From an uncultured Sinobacteraceae bacterium (GTDB lineage Bacteria > Pseudomonadota > Gammaproteobacteria > Nevskiales > Nevskiaceae), in the NCBI GenBank assembly GCA_903822975.1, contig CAIJRD010000006.1, positions 1 to 64,000 of the forward strand: a stretch of DNA of 64,000 nt, in the 5' to 3' direction. Of the stretch, positions 33,970 through 43,591 are shown piece after piece. The notes under the pieces were generated by a model. It saw only the letters and a list, made by a program, of their open reading frames with translations, did no database searches and was not told the origin of the DNA. Made by a program: the position numbers and the translations under genes. Each line of letters opens with the position of its first letter. The stretch's first letter is position 1.

Positions 33970-34641
33970 ATGCTCGACTACAAGAAAACCTTCCTCGCGC
34001 TCGCGCTCAAGCACGAGGTGCTCAAGTTCGGTGCCTTCACGCTGAAGTCCGGCCGCGTCAGCCCTTACTTCTTCAACCTCGGCAAGATCGCCAGCGGGGC
34101 TGCGCTGCGCGAACTCGGCGGCGCCTACGCGGCTGCGCTGACCGCGCTGAACCTCGATTACGACCTCTTGTTCGGCCCCGCCTACAAGGGCATTCCGCTG
34201 GCTGCAGCCGTCAGCATTGCGCTGGCCGACCCGGCGCTGGTCGCAACCCCGCGCGATGTCGCCTTCGCGTACAACCGCAAGGAAGCCAAGGATCACGGCG
34301 AGGGCGGGGTGCTGGTCGGCGCGGCGGTTGCCGGGCAGCGCTGCATCATCGTCGACGACGTGCTCACGGCCGGCACTGCGCTGCGCGAGTCGCACGCACT
34401 GCTGATAAAGGCCGCTGCCGTACCAATCGCGGCAATAACTGCCCTGGATCGTCAGGAGGTCGGACCCAATGGACGCTCCGCAGTCCATGAAATCCGCGAA
34501 TCCATGGGCTTTCCAGTGCATGCGCTGGTGACGGTCCGGGATTTGCTGGAGTATCTCGGCGGCACGGCGGGCTTCGCAGATGCGGCCGCCGCGATTCGCG
34601 AATATCAGCGGCAATACGGTGACCGGAGCGGTGTTGCGTAA
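33970..34641 (+). CDS. pyrE: Orotate phosphoribosyltransferase
   Basis: The 223-residue enzyme makes orotidine-5-phosphate from orotate and PRPP. The PRPP loop IIVDDVLTAGTA is at about residues 127-138; FTLKSGRVSPYFFNLG and FGPAYKGIPLA are also typical. The ATG at 33970 follows a pyrimidine-rich stretch (CTCCTTTCGCTCCCTTTCC-like, 33947-33969) with no Shine-Dalgarno sequence, which is odd for a housekeeping gene and could indicate regulation at initiation. Confidence 0.95.
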   Translation: MLDYKKTFLALALKHEVLKFGAFTLKSGRVSPYFFNLGKIASGAALRELGGAYAAALTALNLDYDLLFGPAYKGIPLAAAVSIALADPALVATPRDVAFAYNRKEAKDHGEGGVLVGAAVAGQRCIIVDDVLTAGTALRESHALLIKAAAVPIAAITALDRQEVGPNGRSAVHEIRESMGFPVHALVTVRDLLEYLGGTAGFADAAAAIREYQRQYGDRSGVA

Positions 34642-34682
34642 AGGACGTGGCGGTGATCGTCTGAACGAGCATCGAAGAATTC

Positions 34683-35387
34683 GTGAAAGAATTGATGGGG
34701 AAGCTGGGAAGTGCGGTAGCAGGAAGCAGCAAGCGGTGGTTGATCGCGGCGGTCGTCCTGCTCGGGGGAGCAACGGCCGCCGCCGATCCCTCCTCATCAA
34801 ATTCCCCTGGTAATACTCCAGGAAATACTTCAGCAAATACTCCTGGCAAATTGATGTATCGCTGGACCGACGACGCCGGTCGCGCCCACTACAGCGACCG
34901 CGTACCACCGGAAGCAGCGCACGGCCGCTATACGCTGGTCGACAGCAGCGGTCGTACACGGCAGGTCTTCGATCGCGAAAAAACCCCAGAGGAAGCTGCA
35001 GCGGCCGAACGCAGCGCCAAGCAAGCGGCGCAGCAGGCCGATCGCGATCGCGCGCTGTTGCAGATCTACCCGCATGCCGACGATCTCGAATTGGCACGCG
35101 CCAATCAGCTGCAAGCGCTCGATCAACGCAGTGCCGCGGCGCACAAGGCACTGACGGAGAATCAGGCGACCCTGAACGAACTGCACTCGCGTGAGGCTGC
35201 CGCACAAGCCGAAGGTGCCGATGCGTCGGCCAAGCTGCAATTACAAATCCACAGTTTCGAGACCTCGGCCAGACAGACGCGCGAGGCGCTCGACAAGATC
35301 GAAATCCAGCGGCGCGATACGCTCGCGCAATTCGATGCCGATGCCCTGCGTTATCGCGAATTGACCCGTACGGCGGCCACCCGCTGA
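34683..35387 (+). CDS. Exported DUF4124 protein with coiled coil
   Basis: The 234-residue protein has a signal/anchor (about 17-34), a short N-T-P-G repeat linker (40-55), a DUF4124 module (about 57-85: LMYRWTDDAGRAHYSDRVP) and a long charged coiled coil (about 100-230). DUF4124 is a small beta domain of exported proteins with no known activity. The start is GTG at 34683, 41 bp after pyrE. It lies upstream of maf on the same strand. Confidence 0.8.
   Translation: MKELMGKLGSAVAGSSKRWLIAAVVLLGGATAAADPSSSNSPGNTPGNTSANTPGKLMYRWTDDAGRAHYSDRVPPEAAHGRYTLVDSSGRTRQVFDREKTPEEAAAAERSAKQAAQQADRDRALLQIYPHADDLELARANQLQALDQRSAAAHKALTENQATLNELHSREAAAQAEGADASAKLQLQIHSFETSARQTREALDKIEIQRRDTLAQFDADALRYRELTRTAATR
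34800..34847 (+). repeat. 12-bp in-frame tandem repeat in the DUF4124 gene
   Basis: Four 12-bp units (AATTCCCCTGGT, AATACTCCAGGA, AATACTTCAGCA, AATACTCCTGGC) encode N-S/T-P/S-G/A tetrapeptides directly after the signal peptide. The segment is much richer in A/T than the gene around it. Confidence 0.88.
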
Positions 35388-35481
35388 TGGGTTGGCGATA
35401 GACGCTGGCTGCGCCGGGTTTCGGCGCGGCACCGATTCATCGACAATAGCCATCCAATCCGGATGCGCCGCCTCGTCATCG

Positions 35482-36099
35482 ATGACGCCACAGCTTTATC
35501 TAGCCTCTCGCTCGCCGCGGCGTGCCGAACTGCTGTCGCAGCTCGGCGTGCGTTTCGCGGTGGTCGACGCCGAGGTTGAGGAGCGGCGCAGTCACGGCCA
35601 GTCGCCGGCCGACTATGCGCGCGCAACCGCGTTGGCGAAGGCGCGCGCCGGACTGGCTCATCTCGAATCGATGCCGACTGCGCAGCGTGATGCCGCAATC
35701 CCGGTGCTCGGTGCAGACACCGACGTCGTGCTCGACGACGACATTCTCGGCAAGCCGCGCGATGCGGACGATGCGGTGCGCATGCTGTTGCGCCTGTCGG
35801 ATCGAAGTCACGAGGTCTACAGCGCGGTCGCGGTGATCGGTGCGGCCGGCGCCGACGTGGCACTCAGTGTCACCCGCGTCGAGTTCGGTGCGATCACAGC
35901 CGCACAGGCACGCGACTACTGGCATTCGGGTGAACCCGTCGGCAAGGCCGGTGCGTATGCGATCCAGGGCTATGCCGCACGCTGGGTGCGCGCCATCGCA
36001 GGCAGCTACAGCGGTGTCGTCGGCCTGCCCTTGTTCGAGACGGCGCAACTGCTTGAACGTCACGGCCTTGCGATCGGCGCAGTGGCGGAGTGCGCATGA
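35482..36099 (+). CDS. maf: Maf/YhdE-type nucleotide pyrophosphatase
   Basis: The 205-residue protein has the Maf signature SRSPRR (9-14), GADTDVVLDD and LGKPRD, and should hydrolyse dTTP/UTP or modified nucleoside triphosphates. The ATG at 35482 begins the conserved TPQLYLASRSP; the in-frame ORF from 35392 adds 30 residues of no family character. It comes before rng, as in many proteobacteria (maf-rng-yhdP). Confidence 0.93.
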   Translation: MTPQLYLASRSPRRAELLSQLGVRFAVVDAEVEERRSHGQSPADYARATALAKARAGLAHLESMPTAQRDAAIPVLGADTDVVLDDDILGKPRDADDAVRMLLRLSDRSHEVYSAVAVIGAAGADVALSVTRVEFGAITAAQARDYWHSGEPVGKAGAYAIQGYAARWVRAIAGSYSGVVGLPLFETAQLLERHGLAIGAVAECA

Positions 36100-36270
36100 C
36101 ACGCCTGCATCTGCCCGCGGGATTTGCCGCGCTGATTGCAGCGCAGCGCTTGCGGTTGCTTATGCGCGAGTCGGCGTTGCGTTCTTTACGTTGCGCATGC
36201 ATCGACCCGCCGCGTGTCGCTGTCGCGCATCGCCGCGCGACCCTGATTGAATCATTGGAATCCGCTGACG

Positions 36271-37743
36271 ATGACCGCTGAAATTCTCGTCAACATCGGC
36301 GCGCAGGAAACGCGTGTGGCGCTGGTCGAAGGCGGCGCGACGCAGGAAATCTATGTGCAGCGCACCGCGCGCCACGGTCTGGTCGGCAACATCTACAAGG
36401 GCACCGTCAAGCGCGTGCTGCCGGGCATGCAGGCGGCGTTCGTCGATGTCGGCCTCGCGCGCACCGCGTTTCTACATGTCGCCGACATGCTCAACCCGGA
36501 GCCGGCGGATGCACCGCTGCCGCCGGTCGAGAAGCTGCTGCGCGAAGGTCAGAACGTGCTGGTGCAAATTCTCAAGGACCCGATGGGCAGCAAGGGCGCG
36601 CGCCTGACCACGCTGCTGTCGATTCCGTCGCGCTATCTCGTATTGATGCCGTTCGATCGCACGATCGGTGTCTCGGCCAAGATCGAAGACGAAGCCGAGC
36701 GTGCGCGATTGCGTGAGCTGCTGGAGAAAGTCGCACCGGTCGCAGCGCCCGAGTTGCAAGCGCGCGGCGGTGGTGTGATCGCACGCACCGCGGCCGAAGG
36801 TGCCGACGAAGCCGCACTCGCCGGCGACATCCGCTTCCTGATGCGGCTGTGGCTGGCCATCGAGGAGCAGGCGCGCAGCGCCAAGACCGGCGAACTGGTG
36901 CATGGCGATCTGCCGCTGTCGATGCGCATTCTGCGCGATCTGCTCGGCACGCGCGTCGAACGCGTGCGCATCGACAGCGCGGAAGAAGCCAAGCGCGTGG
37001 CCCAGTTCGCGCGCGTGTTCGTACCCGATGTTGCCGACAAGATCGAGGCCTACAACGGCGCGGCGCCGATCTTCGATCTGTTCGGCGTCGAAGACGAGTT
37101 GAACCGCGCGCTGGAGCGCAAGGTCGATCTGAAGTCGGGCGGCCATCTGGTCATCGACCAGACCGAGGCGATGACGACGATCGATGTGAATACCGGGGCC
37201 TTCACCGGCCACCGCAACCTTGAAGAGACCATTCTCAAGACCAATCTCGAAGCGGCCGGCGCAATCGCGCGCCAGCTTCGGCTGCGCAATCTCGGCGGCA
37301 TCATCGTGCTCGACTTCATCGATATGAAGAGCGAAGAGCATCGTCTGCAAGTACTGCGCACGCTGGAGAAGGAAGTCGCACGCGATCCGGCGCGCACGCG
37401 CATCTATCCCTTCACCGAACTCGGACTGGTGCAGATGACGCGCAAGCGCACGCGCGAGAGTCTCGGCCACATCCTCTGCGAACCCTGCGCCGCCTGCGGT
37501 GGCCGCGGCACCGTGAAGACGGTGGAAACCGTGTGCCAGGAAATCGCGCGCGAGGTGCAACGTGCCGCGCGCTTGTACGAATCGCGTTCGTTCCTGGTGC
37601 TCGCTGCGCCCAACGTGATCGCGCGGCTGGCCGAGGAGCAGTCCGGCGGTCTGGCCGAACTTGAAGCGCTGTTGAAACGGCCGATCAAGCTGCAGACCGA
37701 ATCGCAGTATCCGCAGGAGACTTTCGACGTGGTGCCGGTGTGA
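36271..37743 (+). CDS. rng: Ribonuclease G
   Basis: The 490-residue endoribonuclease processes 16S rRNA 5' ends and decays mRNA. It has the N-terminal S1 domain (YKGTVKRVLPGMQAAFVDVG, about 38-90), the 5'-sensor/RNase-H region, the catalytic Asp pair in VLDFIDM (348 and 351), the Zn-link region CEPCAACGG and the short C-terminus of RNase G rather than the long RNase E tail. The ATG at 36271 starts the conserved AEILVN; a start at 36247 is possible but less likely. It is 171 bp after maf. Confidence 0.95.
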   Translation: MTAEILVNIGAQETRVALVEGGATQEIYVQRTARHGLVGNIYKGTVKRVLPGMQAAFVDVGLARTAFLHVADMLNPEPADAPLPPVEKLLREGQNVLVQILKDPMGSKGARLTTLLSIPSRYLVLMPFDRTIGVSAKIEDEAERARLRELLEKVAPVAAPELQARGGGVIARTAAEGADEAALAGDIRFLMRLWLAIEEQARSAKTGELVHGDLPLSMRILRDLLGTRVERVRIDSAEEAKRVAQFARVFVPDVADKIEAYNGAAPIFDLFGVEDELNRALERKVDLKSGGHLVIDQTEAMTTIDVNTGAFTGHRNLEETILKTNLEAAGAIARQLRLRNLGGIIVLDFIDMKSEEHRLQVLRTLEKEVARDPARTRIYPFTELGLVQMTRKRTRESLGHILCEPCAACGGRGTVKTVETVCQEIAREVQRAARLYESRSFLVLAAPNVIARLAEEQSGGLAELEALLKRPIKLQTESQYPQETFDVVPV

Positions 37744-37850
37744 CTCCGCAGTCGAGCACGACGGCTTCGCATTTGCACGGGCGCGTCGGCGGGATCGTCG
37801 CTTGATGCAAGCCGCGCGTCGCCGGCAGCTTCCGCGCGGCGGGTGGCGGC

Positions 37851-40800
37851 ATGCGGAGTAAGCGACGCCGCGGATGGATCTGGGCAATCTCGCTGCTGGC
37901 CGCCGCGGCGGTACTCGCCGCACTGCTGAGCAGCTTGTTCCAACTGGCAGTGCAGGCGGTGCCGGGCTATCGCCAGAAGGTCGAGCGGCAAGTTTCGCGC
38001 GACACCGGTTATCCGGTTGAAATCGGCAGCATGTCGCTGGCCTGGCGCGGCCTGCAGCCGACCCTGGACCTGCGTGATGTGCGCGTGCTGCCGCATGCAC
38101 CTTCGACGGTCGCGCCGCCGACTGATCGAACTCAAGCCTCATCGCCTGGCGCATCGGCCGCCGCGACGGCCGCGTCGCCGGCCGGCGCCGGCTCAGGCCA
38201 AAGCCAAAGCCGTGCTCCGGCTGCGGATGCCGCGGTCGATCCACATGCCGACACACATGCCGAGGCGAACTCGCCGTCGACGGCGTTGGCCGGTTCGGAT
38301 CTGCATGCGGACTCACATGTCAACGAGAAGGCCGACAAGCAGGCCGATCCTAAATCCGAATCGGCGACGCGCACGCCACCGGGCCGCGCGCTGAAACCGA
38401 GCGCAGCCGTTCAGACCGGCGTCGCGGCGAGCGCCGAACCGCTGTTGCATCTCGCGCAGTTGCGGCTTGGCTTCAGCCTGTGGCGACTGGTGCGGGCCGA
38501 CTGGGTGCCGGTACGTGCGGAGTTGCGCGGCCTGCAATTGCGCGCCGACATCGACGAGGTCGGACATTGGTCGCTGCACGGTTTCGAGAGTCAGGGCGGC
38601 GGCGATCCATCGGCCGCGATGCGCCAGCTACAACGCCTCAAGCGCCTACGGCTGCTCGATTGCGAACTTGAACTGCACGATGTCGCGCTGCCGGATCAAG
38701 CGCTGTCGTTCCGCGTGCGCCTCGCCGACATCCAACATCGCGGCAATGCGTTCAGCGTGCACGCCGACGTGCAGCCGCCGGCGGACATGGCGGCGTCGGC
38801 GAATCTGCGCGGTGTTCTGTTCGGCGATCTCGGCGAGCCCGCCTCGCTCGACGGCAGCTGGACACTGTCGATCGACCAGCTGCGCGGCTGGCCCTGGCTC
38901 ACGCAGGCCTTCGCCGCCGATGCGCAATTGCGCCTGGGCGATGCGCGCCTGAGTTTCGACGGCACGCTCAAGCAGGGCAACGTCAGCTCGATCGAAGTCC
39001 GCGCGAGTGCCGCTGAAGTCGCTGCACTGCGCGGCGATCAGATGCTGGCGCAGATCCGCAAATTCGAAATGCACAGCCGCGCGCAGCCGACCGCGCAATG
39101 CTGGAAGGCCGAGATCAGCAATCTCGAACTCGACGGCGCGCGCGGTCACTGGTCGGCCGGGCCCGGGCATTACGAGTGCACGCACGACGAAAACGGTCTG
39201 GCCGTTGCAGGCGACATGAATCTGCTGCGGCTCGACGATCTCGCGCCCTGGCTCGGCCTGTGGAAAGACCTGCCAGCGTCGGCCGCGCGCGTGCGCGATC
39301 TGCGCGGCGATCTGCACGAGGTGCACATCGGCACGCTGCCGCCGGACATCGCCGATCGCGGCGAGCCACGTACCTATGTGCAATTCGGCGCGCGCCTCGA
39401 AGGCGGTGGTCTCGCAGGCGATGCGCAGGCGACGACGCTGTCTGGTCTGAACGGCCGCCTGCAGCTCGACAACGACAGCGGCACGCTGGAACTGGACCAC
39501 ACGGCGCTGCAGCTCGCGCTGCCGGAGACTTTCCAGCAAGCCCTGCCGGTCGACGCGCTGACCACCACACTGCGCTGGCGCCACGAAGGCCGCGACTGGC
39601 ATCTGTGGACACCGCAGTTCGACTGGCGTCTGGTCGGTACGGAAGGTCGCGGCCAGTTCGATCTGTTGCTCGCGCCGAATGCGCCACCGCATTTGTCCAT
39701 CAGTGCAGATTTCAGCAGTGCCGATGCAACCTTGCTGAAACCCTATATCCCGCTGACCTGGAAGCCGCACACGCGCGACTGGCTCAGCACGGCGCTGGTC
39801 AAGGTGGCGGTGCCGAAAGCGCATCTGCTGCTCGAAGGCGCGATGCAGGACTATCCGTTCACCGAGCCCGGCAGCGGTCGCTGGGCGCTCGATTTGCAGC
39901 TCGCCGATGCGACGCTGGCGTTCTCGCCGAACTGGGCGCCGATCGAACATCTGCAAGGTCTGCTGGCACTGCGCGGCAACGGCCTGAGTGTCGATGGCAG
40001 CAGCGCGCAGATCGGCGGCGCGCAGATCGATCGCGTGCGTGCGGTGATCCCCGATTTCCACGATGCGCAACTGACCGTCGACGGCAGCGTGCACGGCGAA
40101 GGCGCGCGCTTTTACGAAGTGCTGCGCGCGAGCCCGTTGCATCAACGCTTGAGCGGCCTGCTCGACAAGACCGACATCGCCGGCGCGGCACGGCTCGATC
40201 TGCATCTCGATATGCCGCTGGCCGATGAGCAGCAGACGCGAGCACATGGACGTGTCGGCCTCGACGGTGCCGCGCTGACTGTGCACGGACTCGAGCAACC
40301 GATTCGCTCGATCGTCGGCAACGTCGATTTCAGCGGCGAAGGTGTGACCGCCGACGGTGTCGCGGGCACGTTCTACAAGCATCCGTTGACGGTCGACATC
40401 CATCCGCAGGCAGGCGTGCCAACCGGCGTGCTCGAAGCGGGCACGCAACTCGAACTCGACGACAGCGACGGGCTTGCCAGCGCCTACGTACCGCCTTGGC
40501 TGCGTCGACATTTGAGCGGCAGCACGCAGCTGACTGCGCGTCTGCCGCTGGGCGGGCCCGAGGAAGGCAAGCTGACGATCGCCTCCGACCTGCGCGGTGT
40601 TGTCAGCACGCTGCCGCCGCCGCTGGCGAAAGGCGCCGAGAGTGCATTGCCGGTGTCGGCACACCTCGGCAGCGATGCGCAGGCGTCGCTGCGGCTCGGC
40701 CTCGAAGTGGCGGACGTGATGCGCGTCGGACTGCGCTTCGGCGATTCCGCAGGCGGCGTGCGCGGTGTGGAAATGCGGCTTGATGGTGGTGCGATTCCGC

Positions 40801-42536
40801 GCGCCGCCGCCGATGGCATCGTCGTCTCCGGCGCACCGGCGGAACTCGATCTGGCGCCGTGGATTCCATTCGTCACCGACATCGGTGCCGAGGGCAATCC
40901 GTCCGACTTCAGCCCGGCGCCCGGCGCGCGCAAGTCGCTCGCGTTTCTGTCGGCCGACCTGCGCCCGCAGCGTTTGCTCTATGGCGACTTTGTAGTTCTG
41001 CAGCCGCACTTGCACGCACGGCCGACCGAGGGCGGCTTCCGCGTCGATCTCGACGGCGAATCCGCGCAGGGCAGCATCGACTGGTCGAAAGTCGATAGCG
41101 GTCATCTGACCGCGCGCTTGCAGAGGCTCAAGTTCGAAGCCCTGCCGCCGCGCGGCGATGCAGCGGTGAACGAGAGTGCCGGCAATACCGCGCCACCGTT
41201 CGCGCCGTCACGCGCACCCACCTTGGATCTGCGATGCGACGACCTGCAGGCGGGCGATGCCAAGCTCGGCCAGCTGCAACTGCGCACGTCGCGCGTCATC
41301 CACGGCCAGCAACTCGACGACCTGCAGCTGCGCGGCGGCGATCTGCAACTCGACGCGAATGGTCAGTGGCGCCGCGCCGACGACGCATCGAGCGCGGAGC
41401 TTGCGCTGTCGATCGAAGGCGGCAATATCGGTGCGGTGTTCACCGCATTCGGCTATCCACAGACCATCGCCGCGAAGCAGACCAATGCGCGCGCAGCGCT
41501 AGCCTGGGCGCCGGACCCGAGTGGTCTGCGCTGGCAGCAGGCGCGCGGTGACATCGAGCTGGATCTGCACAAGGGCGATCTGAAGAGTGTCGAGCCGGGT
41601 GCCGGTCGCGCGCTCGGGCTGTTCAGTCTCTACGCGCTGCCGCGGCACCTGCTGCTGGACTTCCGCGACGTTTTCGCCAAGGGTCTGAGCTTCGATCAGC
41701 TTGCCGGCAAATTCGCGCTCGGCGATGGCCAGGCGCGCACCGACGATCTCGAAATCAAGTCGCCGTCGTTGCGCGTGGTGATGCACGGCCGTATCGGCCT
41801 GGCCGATCGCGATTACGACGAACACGTCACCGTGTATCCGGACGTCACCACCGGCGTCACCATCGCTGGCGGGATTGCCGGCGGCCCGCTCGGCGCCGGC
41901 ATCGCGCTGGTCGCGCAGGAAGTGCTGGGCAAGCCGTTCAACAAGCTCAGCCAGTTCAGTTATCACGTCACCGGCCCTTGGGACAATCCGCAGATCAAGC
42001 ACGGTGAAGCGCACAAGGACGAATGTCCGGAAGAGGTTCCGGCCGATGCCAAGAAACCGACCGATGCGCAGGGCAAGGCCTGTTCGCCGCGCACCGAGCG
42101 GCCTGCGAAAACGCCGGCTGATATGCCCAACGAAGCGCCAACGACAACGCCGGCCGACGGCAGCCGCGCCGCGCCGGTGTCAGGTGCGCCGACCGATTCC
42201 GGACCCGCGGCGGCGACTGCGCCTGCGAGCGAGCCCACGACAATGCCGCCGCTGGCCCCGACCCGCGCCCCGGCCTCAAGCAGCAGCGCCGCGCCGACGA
42301 CGGTCAACGTACCTGCCGACGCACCCGCCAGCGCACCCGCCAGCGCACCGGCCAATGCGCCCGTCGGGTCGTCATCGGCGTCACCGGCGTCATCGTCGCC
42401 CGATGCGGTGCAGACCCCTGCGACAATTCAGTCTCCGTCGTCGTCGAGCGACACGGCCCCTAAACCGGTCCCGCCGACGCGCAAGGACGACAGTCCCTCA
42501 AGCTCATCTGCAAGCCCAGCGGAGTCCGCGCCATGA
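37851..42536 (+). CDS. yhdP: YhdP-family AsmA-like envelope lipid-transport protein
   Basis: This 1561-residue protein has an N-terminal membrane anchor (about 9-33) and a very long beta-rich periplasmic body ending with the YhdP/DUF3971 C-terminal domain (VEPGAGRALGLFSLYALPRHLLLDFRDVFAKGLSFDQL). YhdP-type proteins are thought to bridge phospholipids from inner to outer membrane. Two insertions are unusual: a low-complexity segment of about 110 residues (about 83-195, rich in A/S/P and His-Ala-Asp) inside the otherwise conserved N-terminal domain, and a P/A/S/T tail of about 175 residues (about 1385-1561) including a repeated A-P-A-S unit of 12 bp. The stop overlaps the nitrilase start (ATGA at 42533). 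Confidence 0.92.
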   Translation: MRSKRRRGWIWAISLLAAAAVLAALLSSLFQLAVQAVPGYRQKVERQVSRDTGYPVEIGSMSLAWRGLQPTLDLRDVRVLPHAPSTVAPPTDRTQASSPGASAAATAASPAGAGSGQSQSRAPAADAAVDPHADTHAEANSPSTALAGSDLHADSHVNEKADKQADPKSESATRTPPGRALKPSAAVQTGVAASAEPLLHLAQLRLGFSLWRLVRADWVPVRAELRGLQLRADIDEVGHWSLHGFESQGGGDPSAAMRQLQRLKRLRLLDCELELHDVALPDQALSFRVRLADIQHRGNAFSVHADVQPPADMAASANLRGVLFGDLGEPASLDGSWTLSIDQLRGWPWLTQAFAADAQLRLGDARLSFDGTLKQGNVSSIEVRASAAEVAALRGDQMLAQIRKFEMHSRAQPTAQCWKAEISNLELDGARGHWSAGPGHYECTHDENGLAVAGDMNLLRLDDLAPWLGLWKDLPASAARVRDLRGDLHEVHIGTLPPDIADRGEPRTYVQFGARLEGGGLAGDAQATTLSGLNGRLQLDNDSGTLELDHTALQLALPETFQQALPVDALTTTLRWRHEGRDWHLWTPQFDWRLVGTEGRGQFDLLLAPNAPPHLSISADFSSADATLLKPYIPLTWKPHTRDWLSTALVKVAVPKAHLLLEGAMQDYPFTEPGSGRWALDLQLADATLAFSPNWAPIEHLQGLLALRGNGLSVDGSSAQIGGAQIDRVRAVIPDFHDAQLTVDGSVHGEGARFYEVLRASPLHQRLSGLLDKTDIAGAARLDLHLDMPLADEQQTRAHGRVGLDGAALTVHGLEQPIRSIVGNVDFSGEGVTADGVAGTFYKHPLTVDIHPQAGVPTGVLEAGTQLELDDSDGLASAYVPPWLRRHLSGSTQLTARLPLGGPEEGKLTIASDLRGVVSTLPPPLAKGAESALPVSAHLGSDAQASLRLGLEVADVMRVGLRFGDSAGGVRGVEMRLDGGAIPRAAADGIVVSGAPAELDLAPWIPFVTDIGAEGNPSDFSPAPGARKSLAFLSADLRPQRLLYGDFVVLQPHLHARPTEGGFRVDLDGESAQGSIDWSKVDSGHLTARLQRLKFEALPPRGDAAVNESAGNTAPPFAPSRAPTLDLRCDDLQAGDAKLGQLQLRTSRVIHGQQLDDLQLRGGDLQLDANGQWRRADDASSAELALSIEGGNIGAVFTAFGYPQTIAAKQTNARAALAWAPDPSGLRWQQARGDIELDLHKGDLKSVEPGAGRALGLFSLYALPRHLLLDFRDVFAKGLSFDQLAGKFALGDGQARTDDLEIKSPSLRVVMHGRIGLADRDYDEHVTVYPDVTTGVTIAGGIAGGPLGAGIALVAQEVLGKPFNKLSQFSYHVTGPWDNPQIKHGEAHKDECPEEVPADAKKPTDAQGKACSPRTERPAKTPADMPNEAPTTTPADGSRAAPVSGAPTDSGPAAATAPASEPTTMPPLAPTRAPASSSSAAPTTVNVPADAPASAPASAPANAPVGSSSASPASSSPDAVQTPATIQSPSSSSDTAPKPVPPTRKDDSPSSSSASPAESAP

Positions 42537-43381
42537 ATTCCGATCCGACCCTCGCGGTTGCCGCGATCCAGATGTGTTCCAGCGACATCCGCGACGACAA
42601 TCTGGCCGTCGCCGGACGCCTGCTCGAAGACGCCGTTGCGCGAGGCGCGCAGCTGGCGGTGCTCCCAGAGAATTTCGCGCTGATGGGGCGCCACGAACGC
42701 GACAAACTGGCGATCGCCGAAGCCGCGGGCAGCGGGCCGATTCAGCAGTTTCTCGCCGACACCGCGCGGCGACTGCGCATGTGGATCGTCGCCGGCAGCG
42801 TGCCGCTGGCGGTCGAAGGCGACGCCGATCACGTCTGGGCGTCGTGCCTGGTTTACGACGCCGGTGGTGTCGCCGTCGCGCGTTACGACAAGATCCATCT
42901 GTTCGATATCGAAGTGCCGAATCGCGATGGCGGCGGTGCCGGCGAGCGCTATCGGGAATCCGCCAGCATCGCCTTCGGTGCGCCGCAGACGGTGGTGGTC
43001 GATACGCCGGCCGGGCGTCTGGGCCTGTCGATCTGCTACGACCTGCGGTTTCCGGAACTTTACCGGCGGCTGGCTGCGGCCGGCGCCGAAATCGTCTGTG
43101 TGCCGGCAGCGTTCACCGAGCGGACCGGCCGCGCGCACTGGGATGCGCTGTTGCGCGCGCGCGCGATCGAAAACCAGTGCTTCGTGATCGCGCCCGGGCA
43201 AAGCGGCGAACACGTCAATGGCCGCCGTACCTGGGGACACAGCCTGATTCTCGATCCCTGGGGCGAGACGCTCGGCCTGCTCGAAAGCGGCGCCGGCGTG
43301 GTGGTGGCCGGCTTGTCGCGCGCTCGGCTGGCCGAAGTGCGGCAGACGTTTCCGGCGCTGAGTCACCGACGCCTTGAATGA
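42533..43381 (+). CDS. Carbon-nitrogen hydrolase (Nit-type, deaminated-glutathione amidase-like)
   Basis: The 282-residue nitrilase-superfamily amidase has the full Glu46-Lys120-Cys168 triad (LPENFAL, RYDKIHLFD, SICYDLRFPEL). It resembles Nit1/YbeM enzymes that hydrolyse deaminated glutathione, a repair function. It is coupled by ATGA to yhdP and precedes tldD; the yhdP-nitrilase-tldD order is frequent in gammaproteobacteria. Confidence 0.92.
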   Translation: MNSDPTLAVAAIQMCSSDIRDDNLAVAGRLLEDAVARGAQLAVLPENFALMGRHERDKLAIAEAAGSGPIQQFLADTARRLRMWIVAGSVPLAVEGDADHVWASCLVYDAGGVAVARYDKIHLFDIEVPNRDGGGAGERYRESASIAFGAPQTVVVDTPAGRLGLSICYDLRFPELYRRLAAAGAEIVCVPAAFTERTGRAHWDALLRARAIENQCFVIAPGQSGEHVNGRRTWGHSLILDPWGETLGLLESGAGVVVAGLSRARLAEVRQTFPALSHRRLE

Positions 43382-43591
43382 GCCGCCGTCGCCGTCACCT
43401 TGAATAGGCGGGAGAATAGGCAGAGGCCGCGCATGCCCTTCGGTGCGCGACTCCGGCGGACTGCGACGATTAGCGCCTATGCTGTCGCATTCGCATGGCG
43501 CGCACCGTAGCGGCGTAACCCCTGCGGTCCGTTCCTTTCGTTCCTATTGCTCGCTGCCACTTCACCCTTCGACGTTTTCGACGAGATCTGA

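Noticed and set aside
38646-41105. 819-codon ORF antisense to yhdP
   Set aside because: Shadow frame with no domain or ribosome site; yhdP on the other strand is clear.
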